Assembly: GCA_002255985.1 (NCBI GenBank)
Contig: NKIR01000004.1
Span: forward strand, 1-64,000
DNA: 64,000 nucleotides
From: Sphingomonadaceae bacterium PASS1
GTDB lineage: Bacteria > Pseudomonadota > Alphaproteobacteria > Sphingomonadales > Sphingomonadaceae
Reading direction: 5' to 3'
Numbering within the stretch: the stretch's first letter is position 1; each line of letters begins with the position of its first letter. A model generated the notes under the pieces. The model saw only the letters and a program-made list of their open reading frames with translations. It was not told the DNA's origin and did not search any database. Shown in pieces: positions 26,338 through 35,353 of this stretch. Position numbers and translations under genes: made by a program.

Positions 26338-26820
26338 ATGCAGTTAAACAAACGCAAATTTCTGTCACTCGCAAGCGCAGGGGCTGCTTTGTTTGTCTTT
26401 GGCTGCGGCAAAAGTGCGACCGCCAAAACGCGCTATGCAGTGACATATAGCGACGCCGAATGGAAGAAGCGCTTGTCGCCTGCTGCCTATCTGGTGTTGC
26501 GCCGCGAAGATACAGAACGGCCTTACACGAGCCCGCTTAACAACGAAAAGCGCAAGGGCACATTTGTCTGCGCTGCCTGTAACCAGCGGCTGTTTGCGTC
26601 GGCTACCAAGTTTGAAAGCGGAACGGGCTGGCCAAGTTTCTATGCGCCACTGGTCGGCGGCATAGGTACCAACACGGACTATAAAATCGGCGTGCCGCGT
26701 ACCGAAGTGCATTGCGCGCGCTGCGGCGGGCACCTTGGCCATGTATTTAACGATGGCCCAAAGCCAACGGGCAAACGCTATTGTATGAATGGCGTCGCGA
26801 TGAAGTTTATCACCGGCTAA
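26338..26820 (+). CDS. msrB: peptide-methionine (R)-S-oxide reductase, exported
   Basis: Reduces methionine-R-sulfoxide in oxidised proteins. 160 residues with an N-terminal signal and lipobox-like FVFGC, so it is probably a periplasmic lipoprotein. Two zinc pairs (CAAC near 79 and CARC near 124), GTGWPSFYAP and catalytic RYCMN near the end match the MsrB family. Confidence 0.92.
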   Translation: MQLNKRKFLSLASAGAALFVFGCGKSATAKTRYAVTYSDAEWKKRLSPAAYLVLRREDTERPYTSPLNNEKRKGTFVCAACNQRLFASATKFESGTGWPSFYAPLVGGIGTNTDYKIGVPRTEVHCARCGGHLGHVFNDGPKPTGKRYCMNGVAMKFITG

Positions 26821-26850
26821 TCCGTCCAGCGCACGGCGCGCCGACGGACC

Positions 26851-27504
26851 TTATTTTGGCGTGGATATGCCCGAAAAGTCCAACTCAGCAGGTTTCTTCG
26901 CTGCATCGGCTTTGCCGTTATTTTCGATGATCGTAACAATGGCGTTCGCCCGTCCGTCCTGAAGCGCATAATCGCGTGCAGAATATCCCGCACGGCTATC
27001 CTTCTTGTCCGGATTTGCACCGGCCTTCAAAAGCACACGCACCGATTCTGCATTGCGCAGTTGCACCGCAAGAATCAGCGCGGTTTCTCCAGCGCGATTG
27101 GTCTGGTCAATCTGTGCCTTTTTACGCGCAAGCCAATCAATGCCATCGATGAAGCCCAATTGCGTGGCGAGCATCAAAGGCGTCGTGCCCTTTTTATCTG
27201 CCAAATTGGGGTTCGCACCTTTTTGTAAAAGATACCCAAGCCAGGACGCGTCACGGCGTTGAATGACAATATGCAGAGCGGTTTCACCGGTTGAATTGTC
27301 GCGCGTGTTGATAATCACCGTGCCAGGCTCGGCCAGAAACTTTTCTGCTTCTTCGCCCTTACGATCGCGCACGGCTTTTAGAAAATTATAGCTGTCTGAA
27401 AACTGGGCTTGTGCGGCAGGCGCAACAACGCCAGCGCCTACCGGCAAGATCAGCCCTGCGGCCAAGGCGAGAAAAAACGGCTTTTTCAACAAACGATGCC
27501 CCAT
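26851..27504 (-). CDS. exported ankyrin-repeat protein
   Basis: 217 residues with a signal peptide ending AAQAQ and about four ankyrin repeats (TGETALHIVIQRRD, KKGTTPLMLATQLG, AGETALILAVQLRN, SRAGYSARDYALQDG). Ankyrin repeats bind other proteins; the periplasmic partner is unknown. Single leftward gene ending 30 bases after the convergent msrB stop. Confidence 0.8.
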   Translation of the reverse strand: MGHRLLKKPFFLALAAGLILPVGAGVVAPAAQAQFSDSYNFLKAVRDRKGEEAEKFLAEPGTVIINTRDNSTGETALHIVIQRRDASWLGYLLQKGANPNLADKKGTTPLMLATQLGFIDGIDWLARKKAQIDQTNRAGETALILAVQLRNAESVRVLLKAGANPDKKDSRAGYSARDYALQDGRANAIVTIIENNGKADAAKKPAELDFSGISTPK

Positions 27505-27560
27505 TTAAATGTCCAACATACTTGATAACTGGTCTTTAGCAGACCATGTCTGGCCCCGCT

Positions 27561-28181
27561 ATGAACAAAAATCTGATTTTCACTCTCTCCGCCGCACTTT
27601 TGCTGTCGGCATGTGATTCACCTCCTACCCAGCCGCCATTGAGCGAAGCGCCGCTGGCCGGCGCAACCATTGGTGGTGACTTTGCGCTGACCGATCAAAA
27701 TGGCAAAAAGCGGACCTTCAAGGAATTCGACGGCGCATATCGCATCGTCTATTTTGGGTACACCAACTGCCCCGATATCTGCACGCCTGACATGCAGAAT
27801 CTGATGGCAGGGTTAAAGGCATATGAGAAAAGCCACCCCGAGCTTGGCGCAAAGATTCAGCCGATTTTCATCACCGTAGACCCACTGCGCGACACGCCTG
27901 ACGTGCTGAAACAGTTCGTTAGCGCATTTCATCCGCGCGCGATTGGCCTCACCGGAACGGAGACCGAAATTGCAGACGCAGCAAAGAAATTTGCGATTTA
28001 CTCCAGCCGTGTCGAAGGGTCCTCACCCGAAAGCTATCTGATGAGCCACAGCCAGACACCCTATTTGATGGGCCCCGATGGCAAGCCTTTGGCGCTTATG
28101 CCCGCCGACGTACCTAATACCGACGTCAATGAAGGCGCCCCTAACTTGGTTGAGGCTGAATTGGCAAAATGGGTACGCTGA
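27561..28181 (+). CDS. SCO1/SenC copper chaperone-like lipoprotein
   Basis: 206 residues with a lipoprotein signal (LLLSACDS) and a thioredoxin fold carrying the copper-binding motif CPDICTPDM near 75 and the distal His in YLMSHSQTPYLM. SCO proteins deliver copper to cytochrome oxidase subunit II. I choose ATG 27561 (MNKNLIF) over 27546. The YcgN gene follows within two bases. Confidence 0.88.
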   Translation: MNKNLIFTLSAALLLSACDSPPTQPPLSEAPLAGATIGGDFALTDQNGKKRTFKEFDGAYRIVYFGYTNCPDICTPDMQNLMAGLKAYEKSHPELGAKIQPIFITVDPLRDTPDVLKQFVSAFHPRAIGLTGTETEIADAAKKFAIYSSRVEGSSPESYLMSHSQTPYLMGPDGKPLALMPADVPNTDVNEGAPNLVEAELAKWVR

Positions 28182-28182
28182 T

Positions 28183-28617
28183 TTGAACGAAGCGCCTTTT
28201 TGGGAAGCTCCGATAGAGAGCCTCGACCGCGCACAATGGGAGGCATTGTGCGATGGTTGTGGGAAATGCTGTCTCAACAAGGTGGAAGACGAAGATACCG
28301 GCCGCATCTATCCCACCAATGTCGCCTGCAAATTGCTGGATCTGCAGACATGCCAATGTGCCGACTATCGCGGACGTCGGGCGATTGTGCCCGAATGTCT
28401 TCGGCTGACGGCAGACAAGATTGATGACTATGTCTGGCTACCGTCGACCTGCGCCTATGTCCTGCGCGCGGCGGGCAAACCACTTCCCGAATGGCATTAT
28501 CTGGAGAGCGGAAGCCGCCAGACGATTCATGACGCTGGCATGTCTGTCAAAGGTCGGGCTATATCGGAACTGCATGCTGGGCCGCTTGAAAACCATATTG
28601 TCGAACAGCCTCTCTGA
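28183..28617 (+). CDS. YcgN-family cysteine cluster protein
   Basis: 144 residues, starting at TTG 28183 (reads as LNEAPFWEAPIESL), one base after the SCO1 stop; longer starts would run inside that gene. Cys-rich motifs CDGCGKCCLNK and CKLLDLQTCQCADY place it in the UPF0260/YcgN family, thought to bind iron-sulfur or zinc, with no proven role. It overlaps the next gene by 44 bases. Confidence 0.85.
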   Translation: MNEAPFWEAPIESLDRAQWEALCDGCGKCCLNKVEDEDTGRIYPTNVACKLLDLQTCQCADYRGRRAIVPECLRLTADKIDDYVWLPSTCAYVLRAAGKPLPEWHYLESGSRQTIHDAGMSVKGRAISELHAGPLENHIVEQPL

Positions 28618-29308
28618 TCCTGAAGTGGATATAGAGGGAGAGAGCGTACCCGTGCGCATTCGGCGCAACCCGCGGGCAAAGCGTATTTCGATGCGCGCCG
28701 ATGCCGTGAAGCGCGAAATCCGCATAACGATGCCGCATTATACGCCGACAAATGTGGCGCTCGATTTTGTCGAAAAGAAACGCGAATGGATCGCTACGCG
28801 GTTAAACAGCGCGCCTGACATTGCTCCCATCGCACCGGGCAGCGAAATCGCTGTTGAAGGCGAAAGCCACCTGATTGAATGGCGCGAAGAATGGCCGCGC
28901 AGCATTCGCTGCGGCGAAGGCATGCTGCGCTTGGGTGGTCCAAGGGAGTCGGTCGAAGCCCGCATCTTACGATGGCTCAAGGGCGAAGCGCGGTGGATAT
29001 TCACGAAAGAAATTGCGCATTATTGCGACAAAGCCGGTGAACCGGTCCCGCGTTTATCGCTGGGCGATCCCCGCAGCCGGTGGGGCAGCTGTTCTAGCCG
29101 GGGAACTATTTCGCTCAGCTGGCGGCTGATCATGGCGCCTGCGTCTGTGCGCCGTTCGGTCATCGCACATGAGGTCGCGCATATGCGGCATATGAACCAC
29201 AGTTCCGACTTCTACGCTTGGCTCGATGTCCTCTTTGAAGGGAACCGCAAGGCTGCTGACCAATGGCTAAAGATGCACGGTACGGGTTTGCAACGGGTCG
29301 GACGATAA
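28574..29308 (+). CDS. YgjP-like (M48/DUF45) metal-dependent hydrolase
   Basis: 244 residues. The C-terminal half carries the zinc motif HEVAHMRHMNHSSDFY (HExxH) preceded by DPRSRWGSCSSRGTISLSWRL, the hallmark of YgjP/DUF45 proteins, also called SprT-like. The substrate is unknown. The ATG at 28574 lies inside the YcgN gene, so the genes are coupled. A damaged DUF1272 gene follows. Confidence 0.82.
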   Translation: MLGRLKTILSNSLSDPEVDIEGESVPVRIRRNPRAKRISMRADAVKREIRITMPHYTPTNVALDFVEKKREWIATRLNSAPDIAPIAPGSEIAVEGESHLIEWREEWPRSIRCGEGMLRLGGPRESVEARILRWLKGEARWIFTKEIAHYCDKAGEPVPRLSLGDPRSRWGSCSSRGTISLSWRLIMAPASVRRSVIAHEVAHMRHMNHSSDFYAWLDVLFEGNRKAADQWLKMHGTGLQRVGR

Positions 29309-29318
29309 GGAAAACAAG

Positions 29319-29501
29319 ATGCTGGAAATGCGGGACTCATGCGAACGGTGCAAATCGCCACTGCCGATGGACAGCGGCAACGCGATGATTTGAAGCTATG
29401 AATGCACCTTCTGCGCACCCTGCGTGAATGACCCGCTGAATGGACGCTGCCCCAATTGTAGTGGCGACCTTCAGCCAAGGCCAAAGCGCATTACGAAATA
29501 G
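29319..29501 (+). pseudogene. DUF1272 zinc-ribbon gene with in-frame TGA at a Cys codon
   Basis: A ribosome binding site (AAGGA) precedes ATG 29319. The frame reads MLEMRDSCERCKSPLPMDSG, then codon 25 is TGA (29391-29393), then SYECTFCAPCVNDPLNGRCP and onward to TAG at 29499-29501. DUF1272 proteins read AxIC[ST]FECTFC here, so TGA replaces the third conserved Cys (normally TGC or TGT). The rest keeps all other zinc cysteines and an intact length of about 60 codons. A recent nonsense mutation, a sequencing error or recoding are all possible. Only one base difference separates it from a complete gene. Confidence 0.75.
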
Positions 29502-29506
29502 TCAGG

Positions 29507-30262
29507 TCAGCCTTTGGCGGCTGCACTGCCCAGCGCGCCATATTTCTTTTCGAAACCGGCGACATCGCCCGCCACGAGATACTTGGCCTGATCAATCCAG
29601 TTATCGCGGCTGATGCGCCCCGCAAATGCGCCAAGCTTACCATCAATTTCCGCGACATCGGCAGTCGTCCAACTCGCCACTTGAGCAAAGCTTGTTACGC
29701 CCAATGACTTGAGCATCGTGTTCACTTTCGGACCAAGGCCCTTCAACAACTCGAGATTGTCAGGGACAGCTACTTTAGCCTTGGCCGCCGGTTTAGCGAC
29801 CTTGGGCTTGGGTGCGACTTCTGGCTTCGCCTTCGCCGCTACAGTTTTAGGCGCGGACTTGGGTGCAGGTTCGGCCTTTGTTTTTGTTACTACAGCCTTC
29901 GCTGCTGGCTTGGGTGCAGCAGGCTTCGGCGTGGCTGCTGTCGAGGCAGCTTTCGGTGCAGGCACCTTCGCCGTTTTGGCCTTTGCCGCAACTGGCTTAG
30001 CAACCGCGGCTGGCGCGGCCTTCGTTGCCGCAGCTTTTAGGGGCGCCTTTACCTTGGCTTTCACGGTTTTCTTCGCTGGCGCAGGGCCGTCCATCAACTT
30101 AGGCGCAGCAGTCGCCTTAGCGACAGGTGCCGCAGGTGGTGACGAAGCGATGTCTTTCGACTGCCCAACTGTCTTCTGGGCGCCGTTACGCGCAAGCAAC
30201 CACCATAACAAAATGGCAATGATGATCACCGCACCAATAATTACCGGTAGATAGATGGTCAT
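29507..30262 (-). CDS. membrane-anchored helix-hairpin-helix protein with Ala/Lys/Pro-rich linker
   Basis: 251 residues: an N-terminal membrane segment (IYLPVIIGAVIIIAILLWWL), about 130 residues of low-complexity A/K/P sequence, then a C-terminal helix-hairpin-helix domain (NLELLKGLGPKVNTMLKSLG, then FAQVASWTTADVAEI). Such HhH domains bind DNA or nucleotides without sequence preference. The cellular role is unknown; the design would tether a DNA-binding domain to the inner membrane through a long basic linker. Confidence 0.75.
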   Translation of the reverse strand: MTIYLPVIIGAVIIIAILLWWLLARNGAQKTVGQSKDIASSPPAAPVAKATAAPKLMDGPAPAKKTVKAKVKAPLKAAATKAAPAAVAKPVAAKAKTAKVPAPKAASTAATPKPAAPKPAAKAVVTKTKAEPAPKSAPKTVAAKAKPEVAPKPKVAKPAAKAKVAVPDNLELLKGLGPKVNTMLKSLGVTSFAQVASWTTADVAEIDGKLGAFAGRISRDNWIDQAKYLVAGDVAGFEKKYGALGSAAAKG

Positions 30263-30363
30263 AATATCACCCCCAGAAAAGCCCTTAATGTCGCCGATGG
30301 GTTACGCAATTTTTGAAGGGCGTGAAAGGGTTAATCCGCCGCAGCCATATTTGCGCGATTTGG

Positions 30364-31635
30364 TTAGTTCCCTGCTTCGCGCGCAACCTCACGCCAGCCA
30401 ATGTCGCGGCGGCAAAAGCCGTCGGGGAAAATGACCTGATCCACAGCTGCGTATGCCTTCGCCTGCGCGTCGGTTACGTTCGCCCCGGTTGCGGTGACGT
30501 TTAACACACGTCCGCCCGCTGCCACCAATTGCCCGTCCACTTCAGCGGTGCCTGCGTGAAACACCTTCGCGCCGGATACAACTGCCAGATCAATCGCGCC
30601 GCCCTTTTGGGGCACATCGGGATAGCCGTTCGCCGCCATGACGACCGTCAATGCCGTGTCGGGCGAAAAGCTTGGAGTCGCCGCTTCAGAGAGCTTTCCA
30701 GTCGCAACCGCCAACATCAAAGCCGCAAGGTCACCGTCAAAACGTGTCATAAGCACCTGGCATTCAGGGTCACCAAAGCGCGCATTATATTCGATGAGCT
30801 TCGGTCCCTCATCGGTCAGCATGAGGCCCGCGAACAGCACGCCCGAATAAGGCATATCGTGCGCCGCCATATACGCGACAGTCGGCTTGATGATGCGGTC
30901 CATGACTTCCGCCTGCAACGCGGGTGTCAGAACAATTGCGGGTGAATATGCGCCCATGCCGCCGGTGTTGGGGCCAACATCACCGTCTCCGACACGCTTA
31001 TGATCCTGCGCCGACCCGAATGCGACCACATCGTGGCCATCGGTCAGTGCGAAAAAGCTGGCTTCTTCTCCGGTCATAAATTCTTCAATGACAACAGAGG
31101 CGCCAGCGTCCCCAAAGCCGCCACCGAACATATCTTCAATTGCGGCCTCAGCATCGGCGCGGGTTTCAGCGATAATCACGCCTTTGCCCGCGGCAAGGCC
31201 ATCTGCTTTAATGACATAGGGCGCTTGGAACGCATCGAGGCCAGATAGTGCAGATGCTTTGCTGTCATGACGATAATAACCCGCTGTAGGGATACCCGCT
31301 GCTGCACATATGTCTTTGGTGAAACCCTTGGACCCTTCCAATTGCGCCGCCTTTTGATTGGGACCGAAAACGGGAATGCCCGCATCGCGCAGGCTATCGC
31401 CCAAGCCGCCAACAAGCGGTGCTTCTGGACCAACCACGACCAACCCGACATCATGCCCTGCGCAAAAGGATATGACCGCCGCATGGTCGGATATGTTCAA
31501 TGCAACCAGATCAGCCTCTTCGGCAATCCCGGGATTGCCCGGCGTGGCAAAGAGTGTATCGCAATTTGGCGATTGCGCGAGCTTCCACGCCAGCGCATGT
31601 TCGCGTCCACCCGATCCGATGAGCAAGATATTCAT
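30364..31635 (-). CDS. purD: phosphoribosylamine-glycine ligase
   Basis: Second step of purine synthesis, making GAR from phosphoribosylamine, glycine and ATP. 423 residues beginning [22 protein letters not shown]-grasp motifs [30 protein letters not shown], and [10 protein letters not shown] in the GARS signature region. The ATG at 31635 overlaps the start codon of divergent xseA in the tetranucleotide CATG; the frame is open further upstream but would run into xseA. Confidence 0.95.
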   Translation of the reverse strand: MNILLIGSGGREHALAWKLAQSPNCDTLFATPGNPGIAEEADLVALNISDHAAVISFCAGHDVGLVVVGPEAPLVGGLGDSLRDAGIPVFGPNQKAAQLEGSKGFTKDICAAAGIPTAGYYRHDSKASALSGLDAFQAPYVIKADGLAAGKGVIIAETRADAEAAIEDMFGGGFGDAGASVVIEEFMTGEEASFFALTDGHDVVAFGSAQDHKRVGDGDVGPNTGGMGAYSPAIVLTPALQAEVMDRIIKPTVAYMAAHDMPYSGVLFAGLMLTDEGPKLIEYNARFGDPECQVLMTRFDGDLAALMLAVATGKLSEAATPSFSPDTALTVVMAANGYPDVPQKGGAIDLAVVSGAKVFHAGTAEVDGQLVAAGGRVLNVTATGANVTDAQAKAYAAVDQVIFPDGFCRRDIGWREVAREAGN

Positions 31636-33043
31636 GTCCGCAAATGACCCCTTTGAAAATGCTGACCCGCAAGTTGCCCGCCTGTTAGCCGAGGAGCGGC
31701 CCGGCGACAATGCCCAGGCCATGAGCGTGTCGGAGTTATCGCTGGCGTTGAAGCGCACTGTAGAGGACCGGTTTGGCCATGTCCGCGTGCGCGGCGAGAT
31801 TTCGGGCTTTAAGCGCGCGGCGTCGGGCCATATTTATTTCTCGCTAAAAGACGAAAATGCGCGGTTGGACGCCGTCATGTGGAAAGGCGGGGCGGGGCGC
31901 CTGCCCTTCGCCCCTGAAGACGGGCTGGAGGTTGTCGCCACGGGCAAATTGACGACCTATGCGGGCCGGTCGAACTATCAGATCGTGGTCGAAAGTCTGG
32001 AAGTCGCAGGCGAAGGCGCGATGATGCTTTTGTTTGAAAAGTTGAAGGCACGGCTGGCCGCCGAAGGTTTATTTGCACCTGAACGCAAGAAAAAGCTGCC
32101 TTCACTGCCGCGTACGATTGGCGTCGTGACCTCGCCAACAGGCGCGGTCATCCGTGATATCCTGCACCGTCTTGCCGATCGCTTTCCAAGCCATGTGATC
32201 GTATGGCCCGTATTGGTTCAAGGTGAAGGCGCCGCCGCCCAAATCGCGCGTGCTGTTAATGGATTTTCGGCAATGCCCCATGACGGAGCCACGCGCCGCC
32301 CGGACCTGGTCATCGTGGCGCGCGGCGGTGGGTCAATTGAGGACCTATGGGCATTTAATGATGAGGCCGTCGTCCGAGCCGTCGCAGATTGCACGATACC
32401 TATCATATCGGCAGTCGGGCACGAAACCGATACAACGCTGTGCGACTTTGCCGCAGATTTGCGCGCGCCAACCCCCACGGCGGCGGCCGAGATTGCTGTT
32501 CCCGTTCGCAGCGATTTGCTGCAACGCGTGGGGCAATTCGGACTGCGCATGTCCAACATAATACGCAAAAAGGTCGAACTTGCGGCCGAACGGCTTGAGG
32601 CGCAGCGCCGCCTGATGCCGCGCTTGTCAGAGCTTGCCGCCCCGCATCAGCAGCGCACAGACGACCTGTCCGAACGGCTTCGCCAATCCCTTCGGACCAG
32701 AATTGGCAAGGCTGAGGTGGCTTTTTCAGCGCCCGCAATGATGCTCCACCCGCGTCTTTTGACAAGGCGCACAGAGCAAGGGCAGCAGCGCCTTGATGCG
32801 TTGACGCGGCTGGTGAGCACATTGCATCCCGAAGCGCCGCTTAAGCGCGGCTTCGCGCGCGTGACCGATGCGAATGGCAAAACCATCATGACGCGGGAAG
32901 CCGCGGTAAAAGCGGGTGACGTGACGTTGCGGTTTGTCGATGGCGAAGTCGGCGGGCAAGTAAGTGGCGGACCTGCACCGCGAATGTCCCCGGCGAAACC
33001 AGCAAAAGCTGCTGTCAATCAAGGCAATTTGTTTGACGGGTAA
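31634..33043 (+). CDS. xseA: exodeoxyribonuclease VII large subunit
   Basis: Catalytic subunit of ExoVII, which degrades single-stranded DNA in repair. 469 residues from the ATG at 31634: N-terminal OB fold ([20 protein letters not shown]), then the catalytic region [14 protein letters not shown] and [41 protein letters not shown] split over about 250-290, and a coiled-coil C-terminal part. The start is fixed by the purD overlap and by length. Confidence 0.93.
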   Translation: MSANDPFENADPQVARLLAEERPGDNAQAMSVSELSLALKRTVEDRFGHVRVRGEISGFKRAASGHIYFSLKDENARLDAVMWKGGAGRLPFAPEDGLEVVATGKLTTYAGRSNYQIVVESLEVAGEGAMMLLFEKLKARLAAEGLFAPERKKKLPSLPRTIGVVTSPTGAVIRDILHRLADRFPSHVIVWPVLVQGEGAAAQIARAVNGFSAMPHDGATRRPDLVIVARGGGSIEDLWAFNDEAVVRAVADCTIPIISAVGHETDTTLCDFAADLRAPTPTAAAEIAVPVRSDLLQRVGQFGLRMSNIIRKKVELAAERLEAQRRLMPRLSELAAPHQQRTDDLSERLRQSLRTRIGKAEVAFSAPAMMLHPRLLTRRTEQGQQRLDALTRLVSTLHPEAPLKRGFARVTDANGKTIMTREAAVKAGDVTLRFVDGEVGGQVSGGPAPRMSPAKPAKAAVNQGNLFDG

Positions 33044-33087
33044 AGCCGTGCATTGCCCATTCAGCATCGATGCGCCATAATGTCCAA

Positions 33088-33291
33088 ATGTTGATGTCTT
33101 CCAAGAATAAAGTCGCCCGCCTGCATTATATGGCAAACGGTTTTCGTATGCTGACCGCAGGCGACCATGTCGTGTGCGCCGAAACGGGGCAAGCCATTCC
33201 GTTGGAAGAATTGCGTTATTGGAGCGTCGTCAAACAGGAACCCTATGTCAGCGCGGATGCATCCGTTCGCGCGACGATGAAAAAGGGTTAA
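33088..33291 (+). CDS. DUF2093 protein
   Basis: 67 residues from the ATG at 33088 (MLMSSKNKVARLHYM). ADxVVCAETGQAIPLEELRYWSV-like wording (GDHVVCAETGQAIPLEELR) identifies DUF2093, a small alphaproteobacterial family with no known function that often follows xseA. It is 44 bases after xseA and four bases before the M23 gene, so probably one transcript. Confidence 0.75.
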   Translation: MLMSSKNKVARLHYMANGFRMLTAGDHVVCAETGQAIPLEELRYWSVVKQEPYVSADASVRATMKKG

Positions 33292-33295
33292 TGGA

Positions 33296-34159
33296 TTGCA
33301 GCATTCCGGCTGGATTTTCTTAGCCGCGCTCGGGGGAATCTCCGCGCAGCCATTAAGCGTAGCGGCTGCACCAACAGAAAATACGCAACAGCCATCTGCG
33401 CCTGAGGACTTCTGGATGTCTATGCCAGCGGTACAGGGGGGTCTCGTCATAGCGCGTGCGCCACGCGGTGCAGTGTCCGTCACGATTAACGGCGTTGCGT
33501 TGCCTTTGACAGCCGAAGGCTTTTTCCTGATGGGGTTTGACCGCGACGCCGAAAATAGCGCTATCCTGAGCGCGACATTCGCCGATGGTCGAACGCTGGA
33601 TCGCACTTTGGCAGTAACACCGGGCAACTGGCGGATTGAAAACGTATCTGCCAACCCGACGGGCGGCGCAAAAACAACCGCAGAGTTTGAGGCAAGACGC
33701 GGCGCAGAGCTCGACCGCATAAATGCAGCGCGGGCCAAAACCACTCTCGGTAATGGCTGGCGGCAGGCATTTATGCGCCCCGTGGCTGGCCGGACGTCTG
33801 GCCTATTTGGCGCGCAGCGTATCTATAACCGGATACCCGGCAGCTATCATAGCGGCATGGACATTGCCGCACCAAATGGCACAAATTTTGTCGCACCTGC
33901 GGACGGTGTCGTCACGCTTGCGGCCGCTGATGCCTTCACGCTGGAGGGGCATTTGCTGATGATTGATCATGGCATGGGCTTAAACAGCGCATTTTTACAC
34001 TGCTCCGAACTTCTCGTAAAAGAAGGCGATTATGTGAAGCAGGGGCAAGTCATCGGGCGTGTTGGCGCGACCGGAAGAGCAAGCGGTCCACATCTGCACT
34101 GGGGCATGAAATGGAACAGTGCGCGCATTGATCCAAAGCTATTGATACCCGCAACATAA
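33296..34159 (+). CDS. M23 (LytM-like) metallopeptidase, exported
   Basis: 287 residues with an N-terminal signal. The LytM core is complete: YHSGMDIAAPNGTNFVAPADG near 182 with His and Asp zinc ligands and GPHLHWGMKWN near 260 (HxH). It would cut peptidoglycan cross-bridges or act in division. The start is taken as TTG 33296, with AAAAGGG just upstream. Last gene of the xseA-DUF2093-M23 run. Confidence 0.85.
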   Translation: MQHSGWIFLAALGGISAQPLSVAAAPTENTQQPSAPEDFWMSMPAVQGGLVIARAPRGAVSVTINGVALPLTAEGFFLMGFDRDAENSAILSATFADGRTLDRTLAVTPGNWRIENVSANPTGGAKTTAEFEARRGAELDRINAARAKTTLGNGWRQAFMRPVAGRTSGLFGAQRIYNRIPGSYHSGMDIAAPNGTNFVAPADGVVTLAAADAFTLEGHLLMIDHGMGLNSAFLHCSELLVKEGDYVKQGQVIGRVGATGRASGPHLHWGMKWNSARIDPKLLIPAT

Positions 34160-34359
34160 GCTGCCGTTTCGAACACCCTAAATCACTGACCGTGCTAAAA
34201 ACGGGCAGACTGAACCAAACCGGATGCGTGACGGGAGGAACGGCGTGCGCGCAAGCTAAGCCAGCGGTAACGACGATTTTTCGCCGATTTGTTAATGGAA
34301 AAATCCCGTTCGGCCATTGTTCCAGCGAGGTTTCTGTTCTGCATGTCATCTGCACAAGG

Positions 34360-34472
34360 AAAAACACCCCAGCCATAAGCCGGGGTGTTTAGGGTGCTGG
34401 TCCAATGGGGGGGGGAGACCAGCTGGGTAAACCATTTTTCGTAAGCCAACGCTCACGATTATCTCGTTTAGA
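34360..34472 (-). ncRNA. candidate general-stress small RNA with C-rich loop (GsrN-like)
   Basis: A leftward transcription unit of about 113 nt with no credible gene. It starts a few bases beyond a perfect EcfG promoter (34480-34504) and ends at a strong terminator (arms AACACCCC and GGGGTGTT, then five T, 34360-34390). Inside, GCTGGTC (34423-34417) pairs with GACCAGC (34402-34396), presenting a 14-base loop that contains nine consecutive C (34415-34407). Caulobacter GsrN is a stress-sigma-dependent sRNA with a C-rich loop that pairs with mRNA leaders such as katG, so this is proposed as its functional counterpart. The rest of the M23-phyR interval (34160-34359) shows nothing else. Confidence 0.65.
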
Positions 34473-34479
34473 TCAGGCA

Positions 34480-34504
34480 AACGTCGATCAATAAACTTTG
34501 TTCC
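34480..34504 (-). promoter_or_regulatory. EcfG-type promoter for the C-rich-loop RNA
   Basis: On the minus strand GGAAC (34504-34500), 16 bases, then CGTT (34483-34480): an exact match to the EcfG consensus GGAAC-N16/17-CGTT. It begins eight bases after the phyR stop codon and points away from phyR, with no gene in front of it, only the small-RNA candidate and its terminator. Confidence 0.8.
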
Positions 34505-34511
34505 CGAAAAC

Positions 34512-35294
34512 CTAGGCGGCTTCGGAATTTATATCGACTTCACGATGCATCAGCAGCGCCTGGCCGATTGTCGCAATGACCGTTTCGGGTTCAAACGGCT
34601 TTGTAATCAGATATGTCGGTTCCGGGCGCTCGCCAGTAAGTAGCCTTTCCGGGAACGCTGTAATGAAGATCACTGGCACGGTCTGTTCGGCCAGAATATC
34701 CTTTACGGCATCAATGCCACTTGAGCCGTCCGCAAGGCTGATATCAGCCAAAACCAGTTCAGGCCGTTCGTCGCGGGCTTTGGCCACTGCTTCTGCACGT
34801 GTCCGGACGATTGCGATCGTTTTATGACCCAGATTTTCGACGATTTGTTTGATGTGCAATGCAATGATCGACTCATCTTCAATAATGAGTACGCGCGCAC
34901 AAAGCGCATCTTCGATGGCACTTCGGGCAGCGACAACATGGCTGTTTACGTCCGATTCCAAAATGCCCAATATTTTGGCCACTTCATTTGACTTAAATCC
35001 TTCAACCGTGGACAAAAGCAGGCTCTGACGGCGCTTTATAGGAAATTCGGCGATAACACCGCTGCGACCTCGCGATTGGAGCGGCACGATCATGTCGCTA
35101 TTCCAAATGCGGTGAAATGTTCTGAACAATTCCGTCTTAACTGGCGCTGCCTCATCCCACTCTTCGGGTGCTTCCAACAACGCTTCCAGCGTTTCCCGTA
35201 CTGCTGCATCTCCCAATGTCTGTGACCCCGTCAGGGCACGCGCGTAACGTCGTAGGTATGGCAATTGCGATGCCAGCTGTTGCCTAAATGACAT
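34512..35294 (-). CDS. phyR: general stress response regulator PhyR (anti-anti-sigma)
   Basis: 260 residues: an N-terminal sigma-like domain (sigma2/sigma4 mimic, QLPYLRRYARALTGSQTLGDA to about 130) and a C-terminal receiver domain with LIIEDESIIALHIKQIV, phospho-acceptor Asp in LVLADISL and FITAFPE, Lys in YLITKPF. When phosphorylated it binds NepR and frees EcfG. It is divergent from nepR-ecfG and has its own EcfG-like promoter. No partner histidine kinase gene lies nearby. Confidence 0.95.
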   Translation of the reverse strand: MSFRQQLASQLPYLRRYARALTGSQTLGDAAVRETLEALLEAPEEWDEAAPVKTELFRTFHRIWNSDMIVPLQSRGRSGVIAEFPIKRRQSLLLSTVEGFKSNEVAKILGILESDVNSHVVAARSAIEDALCARVLIIEDESIIALHIKQIVENLGHKTIAIVRTRAEAVAKARDERPELVLADISLADGSSGIDAVKDILAEQTVPVIFITAFPERLLTGERPEPTYLITKPFEPETVIATIGQALLMHREVDINSEAA

Positions 35295-35321
35295 GATTAC
35301 TCCCTTTGTTATCCAATGCTA

Positions 35322-35346
35322 TACGTTTGAAACGCTTTTTTGTTCC
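35322..35346 (-). promoter_or_regulatory. EcfG-type promoter of phyR
   Basis: Minus-strand GGAAC (35346-35342), 16 bases, then CGTA (35325-35322), one mismatch from CGTT, about 28 bases before the phyR ATG. It suggests autoregulation of phyR by EcfG. Confidence 0.65.
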
Positions 35347-35353
35347 CTGCGAT

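Noticed and set aside
29388-29440. Selenoprotein assignment for the DUF1272 gene
   Set aside because: TGA at a Cys codon is suggestive, but I could not recognise a clear SECIS hairpin and no Sec genes are in the window; nonsense mutation or read error is simpler. Kept as a finding only.
34195-34449. 84-codon frame through the C-rich RNA
   Set aside because: It runs through the terminator and the poly-C loop without a ribosome binding site; a non-coding RNA explains the promoter and terminator better.
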